A DNA stretch of 35,804 nt from an uncultured Christensenellaceae bacterium (lineage in GTDB: Bacteria > Bacillota > Clostridia > Christensenellales > Christensenellaceae). The stretch lies in assembly GCA_934373295.1 (NCBI GenBank), contig CAKROK010000019.1, positions 1-35,804 of the forward strand. The letters run 5' to 3'. Positions within the stretch are counted from its first letter, which is position 1. Each line of letters starts with the position of its first letter. The notes beneath the pieces are model-generated. The model worked only from the letters and a program-made list of their open reading frames with translations, made no database searches and was not told where the DNA came from. Of this stretch, positions 13,598-23,600 are shown piece after piece. The translations under genes and the position numbers were made by a program.

Positions 13598-14332
13598 TTA
13601 TTTTCCTCCAAACTTCCAGCTGCTTTGTTGCTTTAGCTTATGGAGCTGTTCCTGATATGCATAAATATCATCGATTTTCTGCATATTATACCGCAAATCT
13701 CCGTCTTTAGCGTATCTATTCGCGATCACGGCATAACTGCTAATTTCCTTTTTATCGACATCCTGCACATTTAAAAGGTACAGTTCATTTCCGTTGCCAT
13801 CTGTCGAGACCGCCCAAACATCGCGCATATTCAAGCCCGATTCAGCGCATTTTATTTCAAGTTCATCGTATATATATTCCGATTTAAACACAAACCTTTC
13901 CTTTTGAGCGCTCGATATGACCGAGCATTTTTCGATTTTCAACGGCATATCCCAGTCATTCGCTTTTTTGAGCGCACTCGCCTTATCCCCCATTTTGGTT
14001 ATGGGGTATTTTGAAAGGACAAAGCAGGTATCCTCATAGAAAAATGTATCCTCTCCGTCGCACTTTTGGATTATCGCCATGCCGTATGTCCACAAGTCAT
14101 ACGGCGCATACGTATCGTTTTGGAATTTGAACGACATCATCTGTCTGCCGTATTTGTCCTTTTCCAGAGGCTTGCACTCAAAGCACTCCGCAATGCCAAG
14201 ACCACAGAGGTTTGAGTATTTCACAACTAACTGCCCGCTTCTTTCCGCATTGTTAAAACAACCGAAACAGCAAAACAGCAATGCACTCATAAGAATAATA
14301 AAAAATGGTCTTTTAAATAAACGCGGTCTCAT
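13598..14332 (-). CDS. putative lipoprotein, candidate immunity protein for displaced tip 3
   Basis: The 244-residue protein starts with an export signal (RPFFIILMSALLFCCFGCFN) with possible lipobox cysteines. Its ATG comes 3 bases after the stop of the displaced RHS tip, and its GGAGGTG ribosome site lies inside the last tip codons. It is homologous to the 239-residue lipoprotein at 15188-15907: both share D-x-x-GR-M, FYEDTC or YYDNIC, LK-x-x-NDW-[DE]-x-P, KC, NG-x-x-x-Y-x-x-x-x-x-D and KIDDI. Because both follow homologous metallopeptidase tips, they are best read as cognate immunity proteins on the outer face of the membrane. No experimental evidence exists in the sequence. Confidence 0.82.
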   Translation of the reverse strand: MRPRLFKRPFFIILMSALLFCCFGCFNNAERSGQLVVKYSNLCGLGIAECFECKPLEKDKYGRQMMSFKFQNDTYAPYDLWTYGMAIIQKCDGEDTFFYEDTCFVLSKYPITKMGDKASALKKANDWDMPLKIEKCSVISSAQKERFVFKSEYIYDELEIKCAESGLNMRDVWAVSTDGNGNELYLLNVQDVDKKEISSYAVIANRYAKDGDLRYNMQKIDDIYAYQEQLHKLKQQSSWKFGGK

Positions 14333-14335
14333 GTT

Positions 14336-15100
14336 TCACCTCCAGCCTTTTAATTTAGCCTCGTATGCTGCACCTGCCAAATAATACATTGCACTATCAC
14401 CGTACTCCGGCGTATGTCTGCTTCTGCTCACGCCGCCAAAGTCATCAGCACCTCGCTCCCACGGTTGATTGTAATAATAGATTTGCGGGTTGCGATGTTT
14501 GAGAGATGGTAGAGCAATATACTCCCAATATGCCCGCGGTCCAAGAATTTCTTCCTGAGCCAAATGACCTCTTTCGTGGTTTAACACATTTTCAGTTTTG
14601 TTTATTTCCTCAGTAACGTTTCGATTTAAGAATATTGTTCCCATAATAGCGCAGGAGGTAATACTATCGCCAAAGACATCTGAAAGCGAATGACGAATTA
14701 CCAACTTCCCTTTATATGCCGAAATGTAATTTGAGGCTATAACAACTTCGCCGTTTGTGTTAGTAATATCATAGTTTTCTAAATCCCTTAAAAGCTTTCC
14801 TTCGTCAACAAATGGTATTGTGGACAACGCGGCCAATTTTGTAAAATAGTCCCCTTGTTTTTTGAATTGATCCGCATTCTCGCGATAATAATTATGTGTA
14901 GATCTTGCCTGCTTTATCTTATTACTTTTTGCCTCATCTCCTCCAAAATTCCATGCGCCCGCCTCGATTATTCTATTTAATTCTTTTTCTGCCTCTAATG
15001 CCTTTTTATTAAATTGGTCTGCTAAACTATACGAGGAATTTGCAGCTCTCAAATAATTTATATACTTCGAGAAATGCCCCGTCGGATCCACCATATTCAT
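14336..15100 (-). CDS. displaced RHS C-terminal tip 3: pretoxin segment plus zinc metallopeptidase
   Basis: The frame is open from just after the stop at 15188 but has no ribosome site. The first in-frame ATG (15100) lies inside the RHS core motif CGNNPMNMVDPTGHF, so this is a 5'-truncated tip, probably silent until recombined. After the core comes a helical segment with AWNFGGDEAKSNK and FKKQGDYFTKLAA. The toxin-like end follows: KLVIRHS, TSCAIMGTIFLNR, VLNHERGHLAQE (HExxH), ALPSL, YYNQPWERGADDFGGV. HExxH with a downstream E-x-x-A-D is a gluzincin-type zinc peptidase signature. It is homologous to the tip at 15928-16830. The candidate immunity gene starts 3 bases after its stop. Confidence 0.85.
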   Translation of the reverse strand: MNMVDPTGHFSKYINYLRAANSSYSLADQFNKKALEAEKELNRIIEAGAWNFGGDEAKSNKIKQARSTHNYYRENADQFKKQGDYFTKLAALSTIPFVDEGKLLRDLENYDITNTNGEVVIASNYISAYKGKLVIRHSLSDVFGDSITSCAIMGTIFLNRNVTEEINKTENVLNHERGHLAQEEILGPRAYWEYIALPSLKHRNPQIYYYNQPWERGADDFGGVSRSRHTPEYGDSAMYYLAGAAYEAKLKGWR

Positions 15101-15182
15101 CGGATTATTCCCGCAATAGCTGTAAAGATGCTGTGTCCACGGGTCGTAAGGATTGCCGGAATAGGTGTCTTGGGTTAGGAAG
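15074..15182 (-). repeat. duplicated RHS core fragment (displaced tip 3)
   Basis: About 109 bp match 18422-18530 of the full RHS gene, encoding the block from FLTQDTYSGNPYDPWTQHLY through CGNNP to DPTGH. It shares several variant bases with the displaced tip 2 copy rather than with the main gene (the stretch read on the plus strand as GTCTTGGGTTA, and GTCGTA). The match ends 5 bases short of the stop of the lipoprotein gene at 15188. Confidence 0.9.
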
Positions 15183-15187
15183 GGGCA

Positions 15188-15907
15188 TCACCCCTCCCAA
15201 CCGTTTTGATCTTTAATTCTCGCCAACGTTTCGTTACTGTTATGAATATCATCTATCTTGAGCAGCTGTGTTTCGGGGTCATATGTTCCGTCAGGGTTTA
15301 CTATCATAAGATAGTATTCGTCAACACCGTTATCTGCGAAAGTCGCGGCAATGTATATCATCTGGCCGTTTGTGCTTTTATCGACCCATTTAGTCATCAT
15401 TTTACTGCCTTTAGGTAAATAAACACCATTTTTCGCAGTTTCTCCCGTTCCTTCAACTATATCTACATTGTAAAAATCAGATGGAACAAGTGTATATTCA
15501 TTATTTAAGGGGCGATTTATACATTTATCCTTGTCAAACGGCAGTTCCCAATCATTATCCCTCTTTAGTTTCTCTATTATTCCCGAATTACAATCGCTGT
15601 AATCATCAACTACTTTGTAGCAAATGTTGTCATAATAGTAAACCTTTCCATTCTCGTTTTTTTGAGAAATAGCTATTGCGTCGATGCCAAATCCATCCCC
15701 GATATGCACACCGATAAGCATTCTGCCTTGTGAATCCTCATCGTATTTTTTAGCTTTAATCAGATTGCCGTCATTTATATATGCGCCCGGTATGGCGTGA
15801 CAGGAAAGCGAAGCGCCCACAACTCTTTGCTCTGGTTGGTTTAAAACGCAGCTGCTGCATGATAAGAGAACAAATATAATAAAAACTATAGTCAAGTGCT
15901 TTTTCAT
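15188..15907 (-). CDS. putative lipoprotein, candidate immunity protein for displaced tip 2
   Basis: The 239-residue product begins MKKHLTIVFIIFVLLSCSSC, an export signal with lipobox-like cysteines. The mature part includes KYDEDSQGRMLIGVHIGDG, KVYYYDNICYKVV, LKRDNDWELPFDKDKC and LLKIDDIHNSNETL. Motif order matches the lipoprotein at 13598-14332, making them paralogues. It has its own AGTAGGGG site, 20 bases after the stop of the displaced metallopeptidase tip, so it can be made even if the tip is silent. The base composition is visibly more A+T-rich than the RHS core. Immunity function is inferred from position and from the parallel homology of tips and partners. Confidence 0.82.
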   Translation of the reverse strand: MKKHLTIVFIIFVLLSCSSCVLNQPEQRVVGASLSCHAIPGAYINDGNLIKAKKYDEDSQGRMLIGVHIGDGFGIDAIAISQKNENGKVYYYDNICYKVVDDYSDCNSGIIEKLKRDNDWELPFDKDKCINRPLNNEYTLVPSDFYNVDIVEGTGETAKNGVYLPKGSKMMTKWVDKSTNGQMIYIAATFADNGVDEYYLMIVNPDGTYDPETQLLKIDDIHNSNETLARIKDQNGWEG

Positions 15908-15927
15908 TTAGATAACCCCTACTTTCT

Positions 15928-16830
15928 TCAACCAAATCTACGACTAACATTCTTCGCCAAAGCGTCATATAGCACACCTTTAATATGAGTTTCTGAATCG
16001 TAATTCCGAACATTCGGATAATTAGTAGCAACTCCACCATAATAATCCGCCCAATATTCCCACGGTTGATTATAATAATCGCCAACTAATGTACCATTTG
16101 CCGATTTAGAATAGCCAATCAATGAAGGAACTATGACAAATGCAGTATAACCTATAACTCCATAATCATTGAATTGCTGTGTATGCCCATATTCATGCAT
16201 TACAGTAATATTATTAGAGTTATCTCTGTTTAAAAACACAACCCCATATGCAGCGCACGATGTCGTATTCGGAATGCTATGTCTGATGTATAGCTGGTTT
16301 TTGTATATTGAAAAATAATGTGATTCCAATACTGTATTTTCATCCGCATTACTAAAGTCAAAATTATCTATATCCTCCTTTAAATTTTCCTCGGCTGTCT
16401 CTCGTCGTTCTTTCGCCAGGTTGGCAAACCTCACCGCCTGTTTTGTATATTGCAGCGCCGTTTGCAGGTATTCGTTGTATTCATGGCGCTTTTGCGTGAG
16501 CAATGTGCTCTTTGCCTGATCTCCGCCATATAGCCACGAGCCGTTCTTGTTTATGGTTTGTAATTCATCCCATGCCTTTTTCGCCTTTTTTGTATAAATA
16601 TTCGCCTGTTTATACGAATCAAGCGACGCCTTAACATATGTGAGGTATTCCGCAATATGCCCCGTCGGATCCACCATATTCACCGGATTATTCCCGCAAT
16701 AGCTGTAAAGATGCTGCGTCCACGGGTCGTAGGGGTTGCCGGAATAGGTGTCTTGGGTTAAAAAGCGGCCTGTCGCGGGGTTATAGAACCGCGCGTTCAT
16801 GTATTGCAAGCCGGTGGATAGGTCGCTCAC
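15928..16830 (-). CDS. displaced RHS C-terminal tip 2: core fragment, pretoxin segment, zinc metallopeptidase
   Basis: The frame begins inside RHS core (GLQYMNARFYNPATGRFLTQ) and extends upstream in homology to 16944. The GTG at 16830 is the first plausible start but has only a weak ribosome site, so this is a truncated RHS end. After DPTGH comes a helical segment (YKQANIYTKKAKKAWDELQ, SWLYGGDQAKSTLL, YTKQAVRFANLAKE). The metallopeptidase end carries LYIRHS, TSCAAYGVVFLNRD, VMHEYGHTQQF (HExxH), VPSLIGY and YYNQPWEYWADYYGGV. It aligns throughout with tip 3 at 14336. The toxin role is inferred from RHS context; the paired lipoprotein suggests an extracytoplasmic substrate. Confidence 0.87.
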   Translation of the reverse strand: MSDLSTGLQYMNARFYNPATGRFLTQDTYSGNPYDPWTQHLYSYCGNNPVNMVDPTGHIAEYLTYVKASLDSYKQANIYTKKAKKAWDELQTINKNGSWLYGGDQAKSTLLTQKRHEYNEYLQTALQYTKQAVRFANLAKERRETAEENLKEDIDNFDFSNADENTVLESHYFSIYKNQLYIRHSIPNTTSCAAYGVVFLNRDNSNNITVMHEYGHTQQFNDYGVIGYTAFVIVPSLIGYSKSANGTLVGDYYNQPWEYWADYYGGVATNYPNVRNYDSETHIKGVLYDALAKNVSRRFG

Positions 16831-16944
16831 GCTTCCGGCATAGGTTATGTCGTTAATAAAGCCGTTTTCCGTCGTTTTTTCAATGTTTCCGAACTCGTCG
16901 TAGGTGTAGTCCTTTACCCTCTTAGCGCTCGGGTCAAAAATGCT
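16657..16944 (-). repeat. 288-bp duplicated RHS core fragment (displaced tip 2)
   Basis: This stretch matches 18422-18709 without gaps; by eye I count about 14 differences over 288 bp. The duplicated block encodes SIFDPSA through DPTGH. Its upstream end overlaps the last two bases of the stop codon of the membrane protein gene at 16943, so the junction is essentially at that stop. Confidence 0.92.
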
Positions 16945-17671
16945 AAGCCTGCTTTCTAATTCGACGCTTTTTTATAAAACGCAATACACCAATCAAAACT
17001 GTAATCGGCACACCAATCAATATAATGATATCCAACAATTCGCTGAACAGATAAAATAGTCGATTATGCTTTTCAGCCTTTTCACTTATCGATATAATGG
17101 TCTTTTTACTGCCATCTTTTTCTATAACAGCAATCTTAGCATAATCGTAGCTAAATCGCGGCGTTATCACTTCCGCAGAATACGTTTTTCCCGATATTTG
17201 TTGAACCGGAACAGCGTCGGAAACAGGATATTCGTATCGTCCGATGATATCACATTCAAAAGAAACCTCTATTATGCAGCTTGCCCTGACGTTCATTATT
17301 GATGCATTTGAATTTATCCAACCTGTATATGCGTTTCCACTACAATAAAATGAATATCCATAGATAAAGTTTCCATTTTCATCAAAAACGCAAATGCACT
17401 TGTTTGGATTCGCTTCTATTGAAAAAAATGTGTGTTCACTGTAGCTGACAGCAATTTTGCCATCATCAGCGACTTCAAAGCTGCTTATATATCCATTTTC
17501 CGGTGGAGCGACAACAGGCTTTATATTATAGTATTCATCGAGCGAGCTTATAGCATCATCGGCAAGCTCATCTGGCTCTGCCTTGCTTATATCCACCGCA
17601 TACGTATTAATCGGCAGGATCAATAATACTAACATAATTATAAAAAACCTAATAACCGATTTATTATACAT
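16943..17671 (-). CDS. membrane-anchored secreted protein, candidate immunity protein for the RHS tip
   Basis: The 242-residue protein has an N-terminal export signal (RFFIIMLVLLILPINTYA), an extracytoplasmic domain of about 180 residues, one C-terminal transmembrane helix (LLDIIILIGVPITVLIGVL) and a basic tail (RFIKKRRIRKQA). The ectodomain has beta-rich stretches such as SSFEVADDGKIAVSYSEHTF and CICVFDENGNFIYGYSFYC. The last two resemble propeller-blade repeats. Its ATG is 3 bases after the stop of the RHS gene with a GGGGGTG site, the classic position of a polymorphic-toxin immunity gene. It is not homologous to the two downstream lipoproteins, as expected since the RHS tip differs from theirs. 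Immunity is inferred. Confidence 0.78.
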   Translation of the reverse strand: MYNKSVIRFFIIMLVLLILPINTYAVDISKAEPDELADDAISSLDEYYNIKPVVAPPENGYISSFEVADDGKIAVSYSEHTFFSIEANPNKCICVFDENGNFIYGYSFYCSGNAYTGWINSNASIMNVRASCIIEVSFECDIIGRYEYPVSDAVPVQQISGKTYSAEVITPRFSYDYAKIAVIEKDGSKKTIISISEKAEKHNRLFYLFSELLDIIILIGVPITVLIGVLRFIKKRRIRKQA

Positions 17672-17674
17672 TTT

Positions 17675-20600
17675 TCACCCCCATAGCTTAAAACCGCGTG
17701 TTGTGTATGTGTTCGATCTTCCTGCCCCGATAGACAATCCATCCGAATTCGGCCATGAAAGACCACCTATGATTATCTCAAACCCATTATAATCCTTTCC
17801 TCCTACTCCGTCATCTCCATCTGATGTCAGGAAATTGACGCCGCCTGTTCCGGCAGCTATAAATGGAATCAGTTTGGTGAATGACCCTCCAATCGCTCCT
17901 CCCTCTCCATCAAGGTCAGAACTCGTCCTTGCATTCCAAAATGAGTAATATGTATTGGTTGAAACTCCCAACGATGGAATAAAGCTGAATGAACTGCCGT
18001 CTGATTTTTGAACAGCCCCATTCCCGTACTTATCAATAGTAAAAGTCCACCTATGTTCGTATGTATAGAACAACAGTGAAACTGTTAAAGTTTGACTCTT
18101 TTGAAATACAAAACCATTTTCTTCCTCTTTTGCCTTTTTCACCGACTCCTCCCTCGCGGCGGCATCTGCGGCCGGAAGCAGGCTCATAAAGTAATCGCCC
18201 TGTTTTTCAAAACAGTCGGCATTTTCTTTATACGATTTATACTGCGTCCATAGCGAATTTGCCCTGCGTTTTTTGTTTTCCTCCCCTCCGAAGTAGCTGG
18301 CGTCCGTTGCCATTACAGATTTATACCTGTTATACGCATCATTTGCCTTCATTCCGTATTCTATGCTGTAGCCATACGAAACAGCCGCCGCATCTCTTAA
18401 ACGAGAATACGCTACCGAGAAATGCCCCGTCGGATCCACCATATTCACCGGATTATTCCCGCAATAGCTGTAAAGATGCTGCGTCCACGGGTCATAGGGG
18501 TTGCCGGAATAGGTGTCCTGCGTTAAGAAGCGTCCGGTCGCGGGGTTATAGAACCGCGCGTTCATGTACTGTAGGCCGGAGGATAGGTCGCTCACGCTTC
18601 CGGCATAGGTTATGTCGTTAATAAAGCCGTTTTCCGTCGTTTTTTCAATGTTTCCGAACTCATCGTAGGTGTAGTCCTTTACCCTCTGCGCGCTTGGGTC
18701 AAAAATGCTCTGCACGCTGCCCCGCGCGTCATAGCAGTAGAAATAATACTTGTTCGCATACTCATTTTGCTGCGCCTCGTCCGGTGCCTGGAAGCGCTTT
18801 GACGCTATCACATCGCCGGCAAGGTCGAGTATGTTCTCCGTTTGAAGGACGTTTCCGGCGTCCGTCGTATACAATAGAGAATCCCCCGAATAGTAGAATT
18901 TCGTCGTCTTTGCGTTGCTCGCACTATTGCTGTTTTCGACGCGCTCTATTCGTTTTCCTGCTGCGTCGTAATTATTATTCGTCCTTTCGCTCACCGGCTG
19001 AATCGCATCAAGGTCTTGAACTCCCTCCAGCGCGGGCAGGCTCTGCGCATTGACGGATGTCAGCAGATCGCGCAGGTCATAGGTATAGCTGGTCGTCAAT
19101 TCTATGTCCTTTGATTCAACGACATTCCCGTTTGAATCCTTTAACTCTAAAGTTTCGTATTTCTTCTCGACCGTCTGATCTCCTCTTGCATTATATTCAA
19201 AAGTTGATACCACCTTAGAACCCTTCTTAATTTCCAAAAGCTGATCGAGCGAATTATACGAGTAAGTGAGAGTTACGCCGTCCTTTTTCTGTGACATCCT
19301 GTTGCCCACCGCGTCATAGGTATAAGTCGTGGTATTGTTGGCGTCTGTAGCCGTGACCAATCTGCCTAATGAGTCATAAGAATATGTCTTGCTGAGCATA
19401 CTCGACGTAGTTGGGTCGAATATGCGTTCCTCTGTTATGTTGAAGTTTTTGTCGTATTCAAGAATATACCCGTCGATCTTCTTTTCCGTGGATTTCGCCG
19501 TGTCGCAATTTGTCACGACAAGCTCTTTCAGCGCTCCAAACCCGTTATACGTGTAATCGCTGCGAATATATCCCCCCGAAGAGCCTTCAAAGTCCCTATA
19601 ATCATTTATTTTTGAGATATTTCCGCCCGCCGTGTAGGTATATTGCCTTACGACATCACCCCCGAGAGAGACGCTCGCCAACTGCCCATTGGAATTATAT
19701 CCGTAGCTTATCGTCTGCATTCCCGTTCCCGATGCGGCGACTCCCGACTGGTTGTCCTCTTTAGGATAGCTTATCAAAACGAGCTGATTTGCGATGTTGT
19801 ACGTATAGTCTATCGTAAGCGCGCCTACGCCGTCCTTTCCCTGCGTCTTCTGGATGATCCTGTCCAACTCGTCATAGGAATATTCGGTAATATGCGTTCT
19901 GCCCCCTTTTGTTACGCTTTCGTTCGTGACGTTTCCGTTTGCGTCATAGGCATAGCTCAGCCTATAGGTCGAATTATTTTCGCCGGCTTCAAAGTACTTC
20001 GTCTGTTTAAGCTGCCCTAACTCGTCGTATTCGTTTTTCTCCCTACTGCCGTCGTTTCTTTCAATCTCGAGCAATCTGTTATTCTCGTCATAGCTGTATG
20101 ATGTAATCATGCTCGCCAACCCGAGAGAACAATCCTTGACCTTGCGCCCGAATACGTCAAACCACGTCTCATCCACGTTTTTCTTTGCATCAGTGACCCT
20201 GTTTATGATATTTTTACCGTCAATGATGTCGTATTCATACGAAGTATAGAGGGGTTCAGTTGCGCTCAAATACTGAGTTACCTTTTTAAGGCGGTTCAGT
20301 TCGTCATATTCATAGCTTGTCTCGGCTCCGTTTGCGTCCTTTTCACTCGTCTTATTGCCCAACAGGTCGTATAGGAAGGTGTTTTCAATATTTTCAACGC
20401 CTGCCTGCAAGGATACTTTTTCAATTTTTACGTTGTTTCCGTTTTCGTCATACTGCGCCCGCGTCACTCTGCCGTCGCCGTCGGTGACTTTTACGACATT
20501 TCCTATTTTATCGTATTCATACTGTACGGTAACGCCGCCGCTTGTCTTTTTGACCATGCGCCCCGCTTTATCGTAGTATTGCGTCGAGGCTACTCCCATG

Positions 20601-23600
20601 CCGTCCGTTTCAACTACTCTATCGGCATCCAAAGTTCCGTCATCGTCGCTGTCCCATCTTTGATAGGCGATCGAGCTTATGATTTTGTCAACTAACGCGC
20701 CATTTTCCATACGTTTATATTTCGTTTGCGTAAGCCGCCCCGCGTCGTCATAGGCATAGTATACCGTGTTTCCCCTCGCATTTGTCTGCGACAATATATT
20801 TCCCGTCAGCGAATATGTGCTTGAAACAGTGCTTTCATCCGCAAATTGCGTCTCTATAAGGAATCCCAATTTGTTATATGTATAGGAAGTCGTGTTGTTA
20901 AGAGCATCCGTCGATGTTGCGGTGTGTCCGTATGCGTCATAGGTGTATTGCGCCGCGCGGCGGGCCTCTGTTCCGTTCGCATTTTGTTCATTAATCTGCG
21001 TGACCTGCCCCTTTGCGTTATACGTATATACCGTCTTTTTGCCCAGCCTGTCCGTAGAGGATACAAGATATCCATCTTCTCCATTTATTTTCGCATATTC
21101 GTTCACCGAAACCTTTTGCGTCGGGTCAGTCGTGCTTTCAAGATTGCCCTGCTCGTCGTAGGTATAGCTCGTAATGAGCCATGAGTTATCGGCTTTTTTC
21201 ACCTTGACCGTCTGCGGCTTGTTCCACTTGTTGTAGCCCTCATATTGTACCGAGCTTCCGCCCGAGCCGGTTACTCCTGTCAAATTCCCGTTTTCATCAT
21301 ATGCATAGCTATAACTTATTGTCTTGTTTTCGTTTAAAACGGTGTTATCATAGCTTACTCCGGTTACCTGGAAATCGTCGTTATACGTATAGTTTATTTC
21401 ATGATTGAGCGGATCTACCTTTTTTGTCACGCGCCCTTCGCCGTCAAATATATAGCTGCTCGCCGCGCCGTTTTGATCCATAACAACAGTTTTTCCCGAA
21501 AAATATCGTAAAAGCATATCATTTCCAACGGGATCGGTGACCTTATCTATTTTTCCGTTTGTACATAAAAGGGCATATGTATTGTTCTCGGGATTTGTTA
21601 TTGCGCTCAGCTCGTTATCTTCATCATATGTAAAGATCTCCGCATACTCGTCATTTCCCTCGATAAGAGTATATGCTTTAGTGAGCTTGTCTTTATCATT
21701 GTATTCATAATGATATACTATGCTTTTCGGCTCGTCGCTTGCGCTCTGCGTCCAGGATACCGTTTTGAGCATATCTACATGGTCGTTTTTATAGATATAG
21801 TCCTCGCTTCTCGGGTTTTCCTGCGCAGTGTTGTATGTAAGTATTATCTCTTCACCAACGGTGTTTTTAACGGATTTCAGATTTCCCCTTTCGTCGTATG
21901 CAAATTCGAGCTCGTTTCCGTTCGGGTTTGAAAATCTCAGCAGCTTCATGCTGTTTTCATCAAAGTGATACACTATATTATCCTTTCGGGTTATGGTGTA
22001 TTCACCGTTTTCCTCATCATGCTCAAGCCTCATGAGCGTTCCCTTTGCGGAGTCGTATTCTCCGTTTTCTGTTAATGGGAACCTGTGGAATGAACCGTCG
22101 CCGTCCTTTAATATCATCCCGACTTCCTGATTTTCCTCTTTATCATACTCCCTTAAAAGGCACGTGTTAAACGAGAAATCCCATCCGTAGCCCATGGAAG
22201 TCTTGCTTGTGGCCATGCTGTTATACGTCCTTCTCATAACGCTCGCAAAGAACGGATCGGAAACCATCAAGTCCGTGGTGATGTATGAAAGATTTCCGTT
22301 TGAAACATTAACATACCCATCTCCGCTTCCCGTCTTAAAGCCGGCATAGCTCCAATAATCCTGAAGGCCCAGCCTCTTTTGAACTTCATTCTCTGCGACA
22401 ACCGTCCCGGACGCCTGGTTTGAAGGCAGGCTCTCCCTCTTTCGGCCTTTTATCTTTTTAACCGCGGTCACTTGATAATAGAAAGTTGTATTATAGTTAA
22501 GGTTGTAGTCGCTCCAATACGGGTCGTTTAGTCCCTCCGCGGCAAGAGTTGAAGCCGACGGTGTAAAATACGGCGTTTCACTGCGGTATACGTTATACGT
22601 AACATCTTGCGTTGCTGAGGGCTTCCATCTCAGCAGAGTCTGATAATTTGCCCCCGAAAGAGCGGATAACATCGAGGGTGCATCAACTATCTTTACTGTA
22701 TAAGGCCGGCCGGACGCCATACATTTTACATGCAGCTTCCAGCTTTTTAGCTTTGGCGATTTCGTCTCCGAGGATTTTATCGTCGCCCGCAGTATGATAG
22801 TTTTTCCGGGACTGGACGGCTTTTGCCAATCATCTACATTATTTGCCGAACCCGGATCTATTTTGCTATATGTGAGTCCGCCGTTTGTCGACAGCTCATA
22901 TGTAATGGACGCACCGCCGTCCGCATCCTCATCCTCCGTTTCAACCTCCAGCACCGCTTTGACTATGTCATGCGAAAGCGTTCTCACCGTGCTGCGCACG
23001 CTTCCCTGCGTTTTCCCATCCTTGAGCTTAATGCAGGAATTTTGCTCATCATGCTCGGTATCGACAAGCTGCGTAAAACCTCTTTCGTCTTTTGAAAATC
23101 CATTGTTTATCAACATAAAGGTCGAATACAGCGTATAGCGCAGATCCATATCGACATGCGAAACAGACGGGCTATTCGCCGCATTCCCTGTAGTTAAAGT
23201 CACTTTCAGCTTAACCTGATGACCCGAATTTCCCGAAAGAAAATACTTTCTGTTCCCCTTATTAAGCGTTTTTCCCTCGTCCGTTGAAACGGGAACGATA
23301 TTCTCCCATGTGAGTCCTCCGTCTACGGATATCTGATAGGTTATGTTCGTCCCCGCCGGCTTGTTTTCATTAACAATGAGGTCGACATAATTTATGTTTC
23401 CCGCAAACTCATTTGAAAGAATGATAAAGCTGCCCGAGCTTGCATATGCTCCGTTATTTTTATCAAGCGAAGCGGCGCCGCCCGAACATCCTATATTCTC
23501 CGCCGACAATATGCCCTTGTTGTCTTTAAAATCTTCCGTGTATTTAATTTCACGGTATGTTGCATTGCTGAAGACATCTTCTCCGCTCGCATTCTTGCCC

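Noticed and set aside
18259..21184. Several plus-strand frames inside the RHS gene
   Set aside because: They are mirror frames of the YD repeats and lack ribosome sites.
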